Shown: piece after piece, positions 48,432 through 56,155 of the stretch | Numbering within the stretch: the first letter of the stretch is position 1 | How the letters are laid out: the number at the start of each line of letters is the position of its first letter | Assembly: GCF_008386235.1 (NCBI RefSeq) | Contig: NZ_CP040671.1 | Span: forward strand, 1,304,001-1,368,000 | Length of the DNA stretch: 64,000 bases | From: Thermosynechococcus sp. CL-1 | Lineage (GTDB): Bacteria; Cyanobacteriota; Cyanobacteriia; Thermosynechococcales; Thermosynechococcaceae | Direction of reading: 5' to 3' | Notes under the pieces: generated by a model | What the model was told of the DNA's origin: nothing | The model's database searches: none | What the model saw: the letters and a program-made list of their open reading frames with translations, nothing else | Made by a program: the position numbers and the translations under genes

Positions 48432-50726
48432 TTAGCGTTGCCGTGGAGGTTGGAGAATCTGATTTTGAATATTTGGCGGCATACTCCCGGGTGTTGGCGT
48501 GTACTGATAGCCAAAGCCGGCATTTTGGGTATCATCAACAATCTTCGGCGTCACCATCACCACCAGTTCATTGCGTTGACGCTGGTTGCTCTCGCGGCGG
48601 AACAACCGCCCCAACAAGGGAATGTCTCCTAGGATTGGAATCTTACTCACCAACGAGCGATCTTGATCTTGGATAATGCCCGCCAGCATCAAGGTTTGGC
48701 CATCCCGCAAGCGAATCCGCCCCGACTCCATCCGCCGCTGTGAGATCAGTGTCCCCGTCGAGGGGTTAGTAACCCCCGGAAAGACGACTGCATAGGTGCC
48801 ACTGGGAACACTCACTTCAGGCGAGAGTTGCAGCGTAATGAAGCCATTATCGTCAATTTGATCGACGGTGACATTAAAAATAACACCCACAGGTCGCAGG
48901 ATTGGGCGAATCTGTTGAGTCGCGATCGCCCCGCCGCCGCCAGTGGCTTGTTGATCAGCAGTGGATTCAATGCCAGAGAAAATTTCTTGGGTCAAATTGA
49001 CTTGCGCAGCACTCCCCTCCTGAATGACAAGGGTTGGATTCGTCAAAATTGTGGCGTTACCGGTTTGGATAGCCAACTGAAGCTGGCCAAAGAAGTTACT
49101 GAGGGCTTGTCCTACACCTAACCCCGGCACAGCAAACCCCGGTACCCCGACTCCAGGTAAAACAAACTGTTGCGGTGGTGCGGTTTGATCGTTGACGATA
49201 TTACCAGCACCGTCCACCGTCACAGTCCGCTCTGGCCCCAGTAAGAATCGCTGCGGCGGGAAGGCGACGGGGGGTTGAATCACCTGACCACCGGGTACGC
49301 CACCGGGGAGTGTCCCCCGTTGCAGGGTTAGCCCTGTAGCATCAAAAATTGCCCCAAAGAGGGAGGAACCAAAGTTGGTGACTAGGTCAGCGTTGGCGGT
49401 ACGACCCCGCAACAGGTTCACATCAATAAACTTGACATTAACCATCACCTGCCGCTTACGGATGTCAAATTGCTGAATCAATTGCGTAGCAATTTCTACC
49501 TTGCGGGGGGTGCCAATCAATGTAATAGTGTTGGTGCGGGGGTCACCCACCACCTCTAGTCCCCGCAGGAGTGAGCTTCGACAAATTTGGCCAACCACAC
49601 CGCCAGCCGCTGCTGGGACTTGCAGCTGTTCACAGGCGGTTAGCGCCTGAGATGGGCCAGTATCTGGCAAGTTTGCACCATACATTTCCAAAAGCTGCAC
49701 TGCCCCTAGTTGCAGGTCACCCTCACGGGTACTGGTTGTACGGTTGAGAGCGGTTTGGGCGGTTGTTGCAGCTTGGGCACCCCTAGCTCCGCCCCCGATG
49801 GTGCCGCCGGTTGCAGCAAGGGAGCTGATTTCCCGTGTCGTTGAACCCGCCCCAAAGACCCGCATCTGATTGAGGCGGATGGTGCGGACAATGCGGTTTT
49901 GGGCATCGGGGGGTAAGGCTTGACCCACAAAGATAGTGCGGCCTTGGCGATTGGCTTTGAGATTGGTAACCCGCAGCACATAGTTGAATACGTCTTGAAC
50001 GGATTCATTCTCAATATCCAGGGAGATGGTGACGCCGCCCGCTTCGCCATTGCCTTCCGGAAAGACAACGTTCATATTGGCGGCACGAGCCAGTAGGGAA
50101 AGAACCTCCCGCACTGGAGCCTCCCGCAGCAGTAGGCGGGGAATCCGTTCATTGGTGCCCAGTTGAATCGCGTCGGGGTCAGCATTGACTGGGCTAATCA
50201 GCATATCGCCAACAGGGGGTGGCACTGGGCGCGGCAGAAAAGGCGGCACCGCACTAGGGCCGGGGGGCATGGCCATGGGTTGACCACTGGGGGACACTTG
50301 AGGACCAGCGGGGCTTTGAGCAGTAATGAAGTTAATTTGCAGGCCATCGCGTCCTTCGCGGATGACTTCACTAATGGGAGCAGCACTAATGCCATTCACG
50401 GTGACGCGGATGGTTTTGGCGTCCAGTTGCACCACCTCGACGGAGGAGATACCGGGGGCGGGGTTATCTTGGCGGAAGGCTCCCCCTTGGGGTAGGCGCA
50501 GTTGGCTATTGGGAATATCAGCAATGGAGGCATTGCCGCGATTGACGGTGAAAACTGCTGGCCGTAGATTCCCCTGCACGTTGAAGAGGAGTTGAATGCC
50601 GTTGGGAGCTGTTACTAGACGAACTCCCGTAATTTCCGTTGCTGTGGCCCAAGTGGGGGTTTGACTGGCAGCAACAAGGGCCGTTGTGGCCACCCCTAAG
50701 CCGAGACGATGTAAAAGCTGACTCAC
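48432..50726 (-). CDS. pilQ: Type IV pilus outer-membrane secretin PilQ
   Basis: A 764-residue secretin. A signal peptide (GLGVATTALVAASQTPTWA) is followed by an AMIN-type domain (about residues 30-125) for peptidoglycan contact, a Pro-rich linker, N0/N1 domains (VREVLSLLARAANMNVVFPE), and the secretin barrel ending LVSKIPILGDIPLLGRLF...ELVVMVTPKIV. It forms the pore for pilus extension and DNA uptake. I start at GTG 50726, preceded by GAGGAG nine bases upstream. The longer frame would run into pilO. It is the last gene of pilMNOQ. Confidence 0.94.
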   Translation of the reverse strand: MSQLLHRLGLGVATTALVAASQTPTWATATEITGVRLVTAPNGIQLLFNVQGNLRPAVFTVNRGNASIADIPNSQLRLPQGGAFRQDNPAPGISSVEVVQLDAKTIRVTVNGISAAPISEVIREGRDGLQINFITAQSPAGPQVSPSGQPMAMPPGPSAVPPFLPRPVPPPVGDMLISPVNADPDAIQLGTNERIPRLLLREAPVREVLSLLARAANMNVVFPEGNGEAGGVTISLDIENESVQDVFNYVLRVTNLKANRQGRTIFVGQALPPDAQNRIVRTIRLNQMRVFGAGSTTREISSLAATGGTIGGGARGAQAATTAQTALNRTTSTREGDLQLGAVQLLEMYGANLPDTGPSQALTACEQLQVPAAAGGVVGQICRSSLLRGLEVVGDPRTNTITLIGTPRKVEIATQLIQQFDIRKRQVMVNVKFIDVNLLRGRTANADLVTNFGSSLFGAIFDATGLTLQRGTLPGGVPGGQVIQPPVAFPPQRFLLGPERTVTVDGAGNIVNDQTAPPQQFVLPGVGVPGFAVPGLGVGQALSNFFGQLQLAIQTGNATILTNPTLVIQEGSAAQVNLTQEIFSGIESTADQQATGGGGAIATQQIRPILRPVGVIFNVTVDQIDDNGFITLQLSPEVSVPSGTYAVVFPGVTNPSTGTLISQRRMESGRIRLRDGQTLMLAGIIQDQDRSLVSKIPILGDIPLLGRLFRRESNQRQRNELVVMVTPKIVDDTQNAGFGYQYTPTPGSMPPNIQNQILQPPRQR

Positions 50727-50820
50727 GATGCTTGACTCCTCACAAATGCCACCAAATGTATGAAAAGAGAATGCAACTCGCTCCCAAGACACTCTACGCT
50801 GCTTTTTGGCTTGCCATGCG

Positions 50821-51540
50821 CTATTGCTGTTGTTGTTGCGGTTGTCCTTGCTGCTCACCTCCTTGGGGTGGGGGGGCCAAAGCGGCAATTTCCTCAGGGG
50901 TTAGGGGTACGTAGGCCATAAGCTTAAACGTGGTAATCACTTCGCCGGGCTTATCAGCAACGAGTTCCATCGTCAGGTTGTTAATCACGAGGAAGTTCTG
51001 CTGCTGGTCAATTTTTTGCATGATCTGCAAAATGCTGGGAAATGGCCCTTGAATCGTAACGTTGGTTACCTGTTGTTTTAGTTTGGCATTTAATTCGGGG
51101 CCAAGGGAGCCATCTTGGACAATTCCTGAAGCTGCACTATCGGGTTCAAATGTGGTCAGTTGGGCACCGCTGGTCAGGATTAGGCGGTTAATGTCAAGGA
51201 GGAGGGTGTCTAGGGCTTCCTGAGTGGCAAAGAGCGATCGCACGTCACGATTTTGCTGCTTGGCGCGCTCTAACCCCGCTACCACATCATTAAGTTGCTT
51301 CAGGATCACTTCCCGCTGGGAGAGGTCATTTTCCTGTTGGGCAATTTCCTCCTGTAACTTGGCCGCTTCCTCCAGTTTGGGGGCAATGAGAAGACTCCCC
51401 AAGTAAACCGCTGCTCCCAAACCTACCAAGGCAATAAGGACACCACTGACGACGGGTGTCAGGGTAATGCCAAAGACCGTCGGATAATTGGGTGCGGGTT
51501 CCTCAATCGGGGGGCCGCCAAAATCGCCAGTTAGGGTCAT
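50821..51540 (-). CDS. pilO: Type IV pilus inner-membrane protein PilO
   Basis: A 239-residue protein. One transmembrane helix (about residues 32-53) is followed by a coiled coil (KLEEAAKLQEEIAQQENDL) and a ferredoxin-like periplasmic domain, then a low-complexity Pro/Gln tail. It forms the alignment complex with PilN between PilM and the secretin. The start overlaps the pilN stop by four bases, indicating coupled translation. The poly-Gln end is not part of the family core. Confidence 0.9.
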   Translation of the reverse strand: MTLTGDFGGPPIEEPAPNYPTVFGITLTPVVSGVLIALVGLGAAVYLGSLLIAPKLEEAAKLQEEIAQQENDLSQREVILKQLNDVVAGLERAKQQNRDVRSLFATQEALDTLLLDINRLILTSGAQLTTFEPDSAASGIVQDGSLGPELNAKLKQQVTNVTIQGPFPSILQIMQKIDQQQNFLVINNLTMELVADKPGEVITTFKLMAYVPLTPEEIAALAPPPQGGEQQGQPQQQQQ

Positions 51541-52238
51541 TCCTGTACCACTCCTTTTTCTTTGAGAAATTGAATGCGCGCCACCAGTCCTTCAACGCCA
51601 TTGGCTGCGAGTTCTTCAAGGAGTTCCGATGCCGGCACGCTGGCGATCGCCGTCTTGATATTGAAGGAAACCCTTGCGGTTGTCTCTTCCTCACCCTGTT
51701 GATTTGCCCGTTCCGCCTTCACCAACTGAGTGGCCTTGCCATCAAAGAAGGGAGAGCGATTTTGCAAGAGCAAAAGAAAGTCACTGACTGCATCAAAGGA
51801 TACGGCTGTGCCTTCAATCGTTAGCTCTTGGCCTGTTTGTCCGCCTTGGGTAATCCGCCGAATTTGTACCCCTGCTGGCGTTTGAGTTGCCATATTGCGC
51901 ATCACCGCCGACCAAGGTTTGACCTGATTAAACACCGAGGCTAGGGCTTTGGTTTCCGCGGTAACCTGCTCCTGCTCTTTTTTAATTTCATCCATGCGTT
52001 GCAGGTTTGGAGAAATCGCTGCAAGGCGATTCTGAATGCTTTTTTGCTTACTCGTCAGTTGTTGCAGCCAGAGGTTCGCACCCACTGAGCCGAGGAGTGC
52101 AAGCCCTACAAAAAAGAGCGCCGCTACAGAGCCAAGAATAATCGGCACATTACTCATTCCTGCCGCTGCGGCTGTGGTAGCAGCCATGCCCCCCACTTCG
52201 GGACGTTCTTTAAGGAGGTTAATCTCAATTGAGTACAT
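51537..52238 (-). CDS. pilN: Type IV pilus inner-membrane protein PilN
   Basis: A 233-residue bitopic protein that opens with MYSIEINLLKERPEVGG, the short cytoplasmic motif (INLL) that inserts into PilM. A transmembrane helix follows (about residues 31-55), then a coiled coil and a periplasmic ferredoxin-like domain. It lies between pilM (11 bp) and pilO (four-base overlap) in the conserved order. Confidence 0.93.
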   Translation of the reverse strand: MYSIEINLLKERPEVGGMAATTAAAAGMSNVPIILGSVAALFFVGLALLGSVGANLWLQQLTSKQKSIQNRLAAISPNLQRMDEIKKEQEQVTAETKALASVFNQVKPWSAVMRNMATQTPAGVQIRRITQGGQTGQELTIEGTAVSFDAVSDFLLLLQNRSPFFDGKATQLVKAERANQQGEEETTARVSFNIKTAIASVPASELLEELAANGVEGLVARIQFLKEKGVVQE

Positions 52239-52249
52239 CGGGGATGCTC

Positions 52250-53341
52250 CTAAGCGCCACGCAGACCAAGACCAATCACCGTGCCGAGGGCAGGGCGTTT
52301 TTCGAGGGGAATCTCTTCTAGGGTTTGCAGTCCCAGCAAACTAATGGGGTCAACCAAAGTGGTGGCATAGTTGAGCCGCTGACTAAAAAACTCATCCACT
52401 TGACCAATACTGGCACCGGGACCGGCAAGCAGCAACTGCGAGACCTCTAGACTTTCCCCTTGGTTGAGGTAAAAGTCAATGGAGCGGCGGATTTCGTCTG
52501 CTAGATCGGAGAGCACTCGCAAAATAGCGGCACCACTGGGGTTGAGTGCTCCGGTCACATCCATCGGCTCTAGGGGAACGGTCAGATTCTCAATCAGGTC
52601 AACGCCCATCGAAGGCGGCAAGTTCATGGCGCGGCTAATGGCTTCTTGCATCCGTTCTTTACCAATGGGCACTTTGCGGTTGAACTGGGGAATGCCATCT
52701 TTGACGATGCTAATTTCTGTGCCCTCGTCGCCTATATCAATAATCGCTGCTGCTTCGCCCACAAACTGCTGTAGTGAATCCCGCAGGGTACGCATGAGGG
52801 CAAAATTGGTCACTTCAAGGGCGATGAGTTGTAAACCGGCTTGGGTAAAGGCATTGATGTAGGCATCGGTCACTTCGCGGGGCGTGCCCACGAGCAAAAT
52901 TTCTACCCGCTCAATGCCATCTTCATCAAGGGAGGTTCCCAGTTTTTGATAGTCAACATCGGCCTCTTCACGGGGAAAGGGCAGGTAGAGGGGCGCTTCC
53001 TGCATGAGAACCACTTCCCGCAATTCATAGTCGGGTAATTCCGCAGGCAGGCGAATCAGGCGAATCACGGCTTCATTCATGGGAATGGCACTGATCACCT
53101 CTTTTTGTTTGATGCGCTTATCCTCAATCCCTTGACGGATGGCATCGGCGACGGCGGTGGTGTCAATGATGCGGCCTTCTTCAATGGCGCCTTCACTCAA
53201 GGGCACTGAGGCCATAGCGGTCATTTTCAGACCCTGCTTTTGCCGCTGAAGCTGTACGATATTGACCCGCTCTGGGGTGAGTTCAATCCCCAAGCCCTGC
53301 TTTGGTTTTGCAAATAGATTTCCCAGCACAATATCACCCAC
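52250..53341 (-). CDS. pilM: Type IV pilus assembly ATPase-fold protein PilM
   Basis: A 363-residue cytoplasmic actin-like protein. GIELTPERVNIVQL at the N-terminus and AAIIDIGDEGTEISIVKDG mid-protein are the phosphate-binding loops of the fold. It binds the PilN tail and links the assembly platform to the motor ATPases. The start is GTG 53341. The 250-bp gap upstream contains a hairpin and paired palindromes described separately. Confidence 0.93.
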   Translation of the reverse strand: MGDIVLGNLFAKPKQGLGIELTPERVNIVQLQRQKQGLKMTAMASVPLSEGAIEEGRIIDTTAVADAIRQGIEDKRIKQKEVISAIPMNEAVIRLIRLPAELPDYELREVVLMQEAPLYLPFPREEADVDYQKLGTSLDEDGIERVEILLVGTPREVTDAYINAFTQAGLQLIALEVTNFALMRTLRDSLQQFVGEAAAIIDIGDEGTEISIVKDGIPQFNRKVPIGKERMQEAISRAMNLPPSMGVDLIENLTVPLEPMDVTGALNPSGAAILRVLSDLADEIRRSIDFYLNQGESLEVSQLLLAGPGASIGQVDEFFSQRLNYATTLVDPISLLGLQTLEEIPLEKRPALGTVIGLGLRGA

Positions 53342-53456
53342 CAGTGAACGGTCAAGTTTGCATTAGCGAGATGGCGTGAAGAGTGAATTTCAGAACGAGG
53401 CCAGACCCTAACCTGACAGGGTTATGGAAACACCTGTGTTGCTAAGGCGATCATAA

Positions 53457-53488
53457 CCAATGTGCATCGGCTCTTTCCAATGCATTGG
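53457..53488. promoter_or_regulatory. Two related palindromes 20 bp apart before pilM
   Basis: CCAATGTGCATCGG (53457-53470, imperfect) and CCAATGCATTGG (53477-53488, perfect) begin exactly 20 bp apart, two helical turns, upstream of the pilM start. The spacing suits a dimeric regulator binding twice. No known motif is recognised. Confidence 0.35.
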
Positions 53489-53513
53489 TATGGTTTGCAA
53501 AGTGGCTTTATGC

Positions 53514-53560
53514 AAAACTTGAGCGATCGCTCTTGGGGAAAGTCACCAGCGATCGCTCAA
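53514..53560 (-). terminator. Terminator hairpin built from two HIP1 sites, after the L,D-transpeptidase gene
   Basis: On the minus strand a perfect 13-base stem, TTGAGCGATCGCT paired with AGCGATCGCTCAA (53548-53560 with 53519-53531), closes a 16-base loop and is followed by GTTTTGC. It lies 32 bp after the L,D-transpeptidase stop. Each arm contains a complete HIP1 octamer (53523-53530 and 53549-53556). The T run is short, so termination may be partial. Confidence 0.6.
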
Positions 53561-53591
53561 TGATGGTATCAGTTTTTCTTATTAAGATCAA

Positions 53592-54173
53592 CTAGGGCTG
53601 AACAATCACCCGTGTGCCCACCTCAATTTTTTCAAAGAGGGCGCGAATATCATCGTTGCGCATCCGCACACAGCCATGGGAAACGGCTTGGCCAATCAAA
53701 GATTCATTCGTTGTGCCGTGGAAGCCAGCATAGTTGTTATTTCCCATGGGGGCAAAGACAATCAGGCGATCGCCCAAAGGGTTGCGACCCCCCGGCGGAA
53801 CCAAAACCCCCGTAAAGGGATTACGCCATTGGGGATTGACGACTTTGTGCAGCACTCTGAAATTACCTTGGGGCGTTTCCCAGCCCGGCTTGCCCACGGC
53901 CACGGGATAGCTGGCTAATACTTGATCACCTTCATAGAGAAAGACGCGGCGCTGCCGCAAGCGCAGGACAATTTTGCGTTCCAAAGCGGGTAGAAACGGA
54001 GTTGCCTCACCAAGGGGGGGAAGTGCCAAGGGCGCTAAGGTGGTCGGCAAGTACGGCTCTGACTCAGAGGCACGGCTCACCTTCAATTCTTCAGCACCCA
54101 CAGCAGCCATAGGCAGGGTGGCGATCGCCCCCAGTGCTAAACCCAAGGTTTTTCCTCTGACCCAGCCCAACAT
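53592..54173 (-). CDS. L,D-transpeptidase (YkuD family), exported
   Basis: A 193-residue protein. A signal peptide (GLALGAIATLPMAAVGA) is followed by a short linker and a YkuD domain (about residues 67-193). The catalytic motif is FHGTTNESLIG then SHGCVRM, in which the Cys is the nucleophile and the His residues assist. It cross-links or anchors peptidoglycan stem peptides in the periplasm. It lies 29 bp after a small exported protein gene on the same strand, probably one operon. Confidence 0.92.
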   Translation of the reverse strand: MLGWVRGKTLGLALGAIATLPMAAVGAEELKVSRASESEPYLPTTLAPLALPPLGEATPFLPALERKIVLRLRQRRVFLYEGDQVLASYPVAVGKPGWETPQGNFRVLHKVVNPQWRNPFTGVLVPPGGRNPLGDRLIVFAPMGNNNYAGFHGTTNESLIGQAVSHGCVRMRNDDIRALFEKIEVGTRVIVQP

Positions 54174-54202
54174 GAGAACAACTCCGATCTCTCTCAGGAT
54201 GT

Positions 54203-54634
54203 TTAGAACAGAATTTGTGTTGGCGGTGCCGGCGCTGGTGCTGCGGGGGGAATGGCAGCCGGACGCGGAGCCGGTGCTGAGCCACCCACTTGAGGCACTT
54301 GAATGGGGGTTACCGCGACATACTCAGGGGCAGGCACGATGGCGGCACAGATGATTTTGGCGGTGGGCACACTGGCCTTTGGATCCAAAATCACTGCCAC
54401 ATCCAGACCTTCAACAATTTCCTTGCGGAAGGGGCGCTGACGGTGCTTGCGATCAAACACCACCACAATCTCTTCACCCCAAGGTTGCCGCAGGGTGACA
54501 TTATCTCCATCAATGTTGGTGACAACGCCCCGCACAGCCTTCACCTGCTTGGCTTCGGCGGGAGAAAGTAAAACAGTGGTACAGGTTGCCATTGCGGCCA
54601 AGGCAACAAGAGCGGTACGACGCAGATTCAACAC
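54203..54634 (-). CDS. Small exported protein with an OB-like segment and Ala/Pro-rich tail
   Basis: A 143-residue protein of unknown function. The signal peptide is clear (ALVALAAMATCTTVLLSPAEA). The core (VRGVVTNIDGDNVTLRQPWGEEIVVVFDRK) reads as a small beta barrel of the kind seen in DUF5666-type exported proteins. The end is rich in Ala and Pro, like wall-spanning linkers. It precedes the L,D-transpeptidase by 29 bp and may work with it at the cell wall. Confidence 0.75.
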   Translation of the reverse strand: MLNLRRTALVALAAMATCTTVLLSPAEAKQVKAVRGVVTNIDGDNVTLRQPWGEEIVVVFDRKHRQRPFRKEIVEGLDVAVILDPKASVPTAKIICAAIVPAPEYVAVTPIQVPQVGGSAPAPRPAAIPPAAPAPAPPTQILF

Positions 54635-54678
54635 AGTTCAACTCCTGATGTTTTTTTGTCTTTGGACGATTTAAAGAT

Positions 54679-54702
54679 TGAATACTGAAAACTGAATACT
54701 GA
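54679..54702. repeat. Short direct repeat TGAATACTGA in a promoter gap
   Basis: TGAATACTGA occurs at 54679-54688 and 54693-54702, one 14-bp period apart, 45 bp before the small exported protein start on the minus strand. It may be a direct-repeat operator or chance. A second pair, ATGTTTTCTT, lies near 54770-54790. Confidence 0.35.
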
Positions 54703-54803
54703 GGAGTGAATAATTACCCGCATTCTACGTACGCCAACCTTGGGGCGTCAAGGCTAGAGCATAAATCTTGATGTTTTCTTATGTTTTCTTCAGCAAATTC
54801 AGC

Positions 54804-56033
54804 TTACAGAAGCTGTATGCAGGCGCGGGCGATCGCCCAATCCTCTTGGGTCTGAACCACGAGAACCCGTACGGGAGCAGTCGGCAGCGCAATGTCGCGA
54901 TCGCCTTTGCTCTCTTCGTTAGCTGCGCTATCTAACTCAATTCCCAACCAACCCAGTCCTCGGCAGACATCGCGGCGCACACCGGCGGCATTTTCACCAA
55001 TTCCTGCTGTGAATACCAACGCATCGAGACCACCAAGGCTGGGCAAGAGACTGGCAATGCCCCGTTGCAGGGAGTAGATAAAACAGTCATAGGCCAACTG
55101 CGCTTGGGCATTCCCCTGATCAATCGCTGCCAAGATCTGGCGCAAATCGTTACTCACCCCAGAGATTCCCAACAGGCCCGATTGCCGATTCACCAAGCGA
55201 TCGAGGTCTTCAACTGTCTTGCCCCGCCGCAACAGATAGAGCAAAATTCCCGGATCAATGTCGCCACAGCGCGTCCCCATCATCACTCCCGCCGTGGGTG
55301 TAAAGCCCATCGTGGTCTCCACCGAGACTCCCCCCTTAACCGCAGTGAGGGAACAGCCATTGCCAAGGTGGCAGGTAATTAGGCGTAACGCTGCTAAGGG
55401 ACGCTGTAATAGGGTGGCCGCCCGTTCACTGACGTATTGATGGCTAATGCCGTGGAAGCCGTAGCGTTGAATACCAGCGGTGGTCAATTCATAGGGAATA
55501 GGGTAGGTGCGCGCCACTGCTGGCAGTTGGGCATGGAACGCGGTATCAAACACGGCCACTTGGGGCGTTTGGGGACAAATGTCGGCCATTAATTCCATTC
55601 CCAGCAGGTTGGCTGGATTATGGAGCGGCGCATATTCACTAAATTCGGTAATTGCTGCTTTCACCTGCGCATCCACGCGCACCGCTGCTTGGTAACGGCT
55701 ACCCCCATGAACCACGCGATGACCAATGATCGTAATCTCTGCAAGGCTTTCTAGGAGCGTTGTCGAGCCATTGGTGAGGGTGTCTAGGAGCGTTTTGAGC
55801 CAGTCCCGTAGGCCTGCAATTCCCCCCTCTGGGTGGGTTAGGCTGGCTTCGTAGCGCTGGTCGGCAGTTGTGACCTTGAGCCGCGCCACCGTTGGGTCTT
55901 GTCCCCAATCGAGCAGGCCTTGCCAAAGGGGAGCGGGGGGTGTGGCAGCCGTTGCCGCCATTTCAGGTGCTAACTGATACAAACAGGCTTTGAGGCTACT
56001 AGAGCCAGCATTTAACACCAGCACCGTGATCAT
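54804..56033 (-). CDS. ackA: Acetate kinase
   Basis: A 409-residue ASKHA-fold kinase that makes ATP and acetate from acetyl phosphate during dark fermentation, or the reverse. It begins VLVLNAGSSSLK. The family segments HRVVHGGSRY, FDTAFH, YGFHGISHQYV, CHLGNGCSLTAV and FTAGIGENAA are all present. No phosphotransacetylase gene is adjacent. It diverges from the nuclease gene across a 122-bp gap. Confidence 0.96.
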   Translation of the reverse strand: MITVLVLNAGSSSLKACLYQLAPEMAATAATPPAPLWQGLLDWGQDPTVARLKVTTADQRYEASLTHPEGGIAGLRDWLKTLLDTLTNGSTTLLESLAEITIIGHRVVHGGSRYQAAVRVDAQVKAAITEFSEYAPLHNPANLLGMELMADICPQTPQVAVFDTAFHAQLPAVARTYPIPYELTTAGIQRYGFHGISHQYVSERAATLLQRPLAALRLITCHLGNGCSLTAVKGGVSVETTMGFTPTAGVMMGTRCGDIDPGILLYLLRRGKTVEDLDRLVNRQSGLLGISGVSNDLRQILAAIDQGNAQAQLAYDCFIYSLQRGIASLLPSLGGLDALVFTAGIGENAAGVRRDVCRGLGWLGIELDSAANEESKGDRDIALPTAPVRVLVVQTQEDWAIARACIQLL

Positions 56034-56155
56034 GGCAGGCCCGCAAAAGCATCGCCTCTATCCTAGCCAAGCGCCCGTGGCAACCGATGCAGCGCAGAAC
56101 ACCTTGAGGCGAAAAAGATAGCCCTAGAATTGGGACAGGCATTGAGGAAGTCAGC

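Noticed and set aside
50735..50745. ACTCCTCACA resembling the core of the Yfr1 small RNA
   Set aside because: It is the complement of the pilQ ribosome-binding region (TGAGGAGT) and lacks the flanking stem-loops and T run of Yfr1.
48432..50888. 818-residue version of PilQ
   Set aside because: It would overlap pilO and puts 54 unrelated residues before the signal peptide. GTG 50726 has a good GAGGAG.
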